Assembly (NCBI GenBank): GCA_018296165.2
Contig: JACKQL020000208.1
Span: forward strand, 1 to 49,945
Direction of reading: 5' to 3'
DNA: 49,945 bases
Origin: Termitomyces sp. T153
Taxonomy: Eukaryota > Basidiomycota > Agaricomycetes > Agaricales > Lyophyllaceae
This document shows, piece after piece, positions 49,945-49,945 of the stretch (position 1 is its first letter; each line of letters starts with the position of its first letter). The notes below the pieces were generated by a model, which worked only from the letters and a program-made list of their open reading frames with translations, was not told where the DNA came from and did no database searches. Made by a program: the position numbers and the translations under genes.

Positions 49945-49945
49945 G

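Noticed and set aside
1..49945. CRISPR array, rRNA operon, bacterial operon or prophage
   Set aside because: No spaced direct repeats, no rRNA sequence, and the coding style (short introns, LTR elements, chromodomains) is fungal throughout.

Overview
The window looks like about 50 kb of a basidiomycete (Agaricomycetes-type) nuclear genome. Host genes carry many 50-100 nt introns with fungal splice signals. A NACHT-type NTPase, a fungal O-methyltransferase, chromodomain Ty3/gypsy elements, a DIRS-like tyrosine-recombinase element and a Ulp1-like fragment all point to a mushroom-forming fungus. I see no bacterial, organellar, rRNA, tRNA or CRISPR signal.

Layout. Positions 1-24,200 are a nest of decayed retroelements with almost no CpG. 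Element E is a minus-strand gag-PR-RT fragment at 1,915-4,829. Element B1 is a complete minus-strand chromodomain gypsy element at 5,108-13,812 (LTR pair, PBS, PPT, 5-bp TSD ATAGC), and two solo LTRs are nested in its pol gene, each with its own perfect TSD. Element B2 is a plus-strand 3' remnant at 13,890-14,796. C1 (+, 15,433-17,133) and C2 (-, 17,134-23,337) are two copies of a third gypsy family joined tail to tail. D is a plus-strand protease fragment at 23,338-23,869 with a piece of LTR.

Positions 24,217-35,900 are a host island with normal CpG content. It holds a six-exon NACHT NTPase gene (714 aa, minus), a nine-exon O-methyltransferase gene (454 aa, minus) and a decayed C2H2 zinc-finger gene (plus), with long stretches where I recognise nothing. 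Both intact models come from splice signals that preserve the reading frame through every exon.

From about 36.4 kb transposon-derived DNA returns: a Ulp1-like protease remnant, an orphan LTR fragment and a DIRS-like element (39,051-43,889). The DIRS element is split by one solo LTR and cut at its 3' end by element A (43,890-49,944). Element A is young, GC-rich and CpG-rich, with two very similar LTRs of about 1.15 kb. It has no recognisable gag-pol, but it carries an intact three-exon gene (341 aa, coiled coil) on the antisense strand.

How the parts fit together. Elements A and C share LTR ends, a promoter core and an identical PBS, so A looks like a non-autonomous passenger of C-type machinery. 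In A, C and B1 the PBS is not an obvious tRNA 3'-end complement. It is an 11-nt complement of the LTR's own putative transcript start, as in self-priming Tf1/sushi elements. The older elements appear to have been inactivated largely by CpG-to-TpG/CpA change: three protease active sites carry the same substitutions, all four reverse transcriptases have lost one catalytic Asp, and CGA codons have become TGA stops. The youngest element still has its CpGs. The NACHT gene borders this transposon block and ends without any repeat domain.
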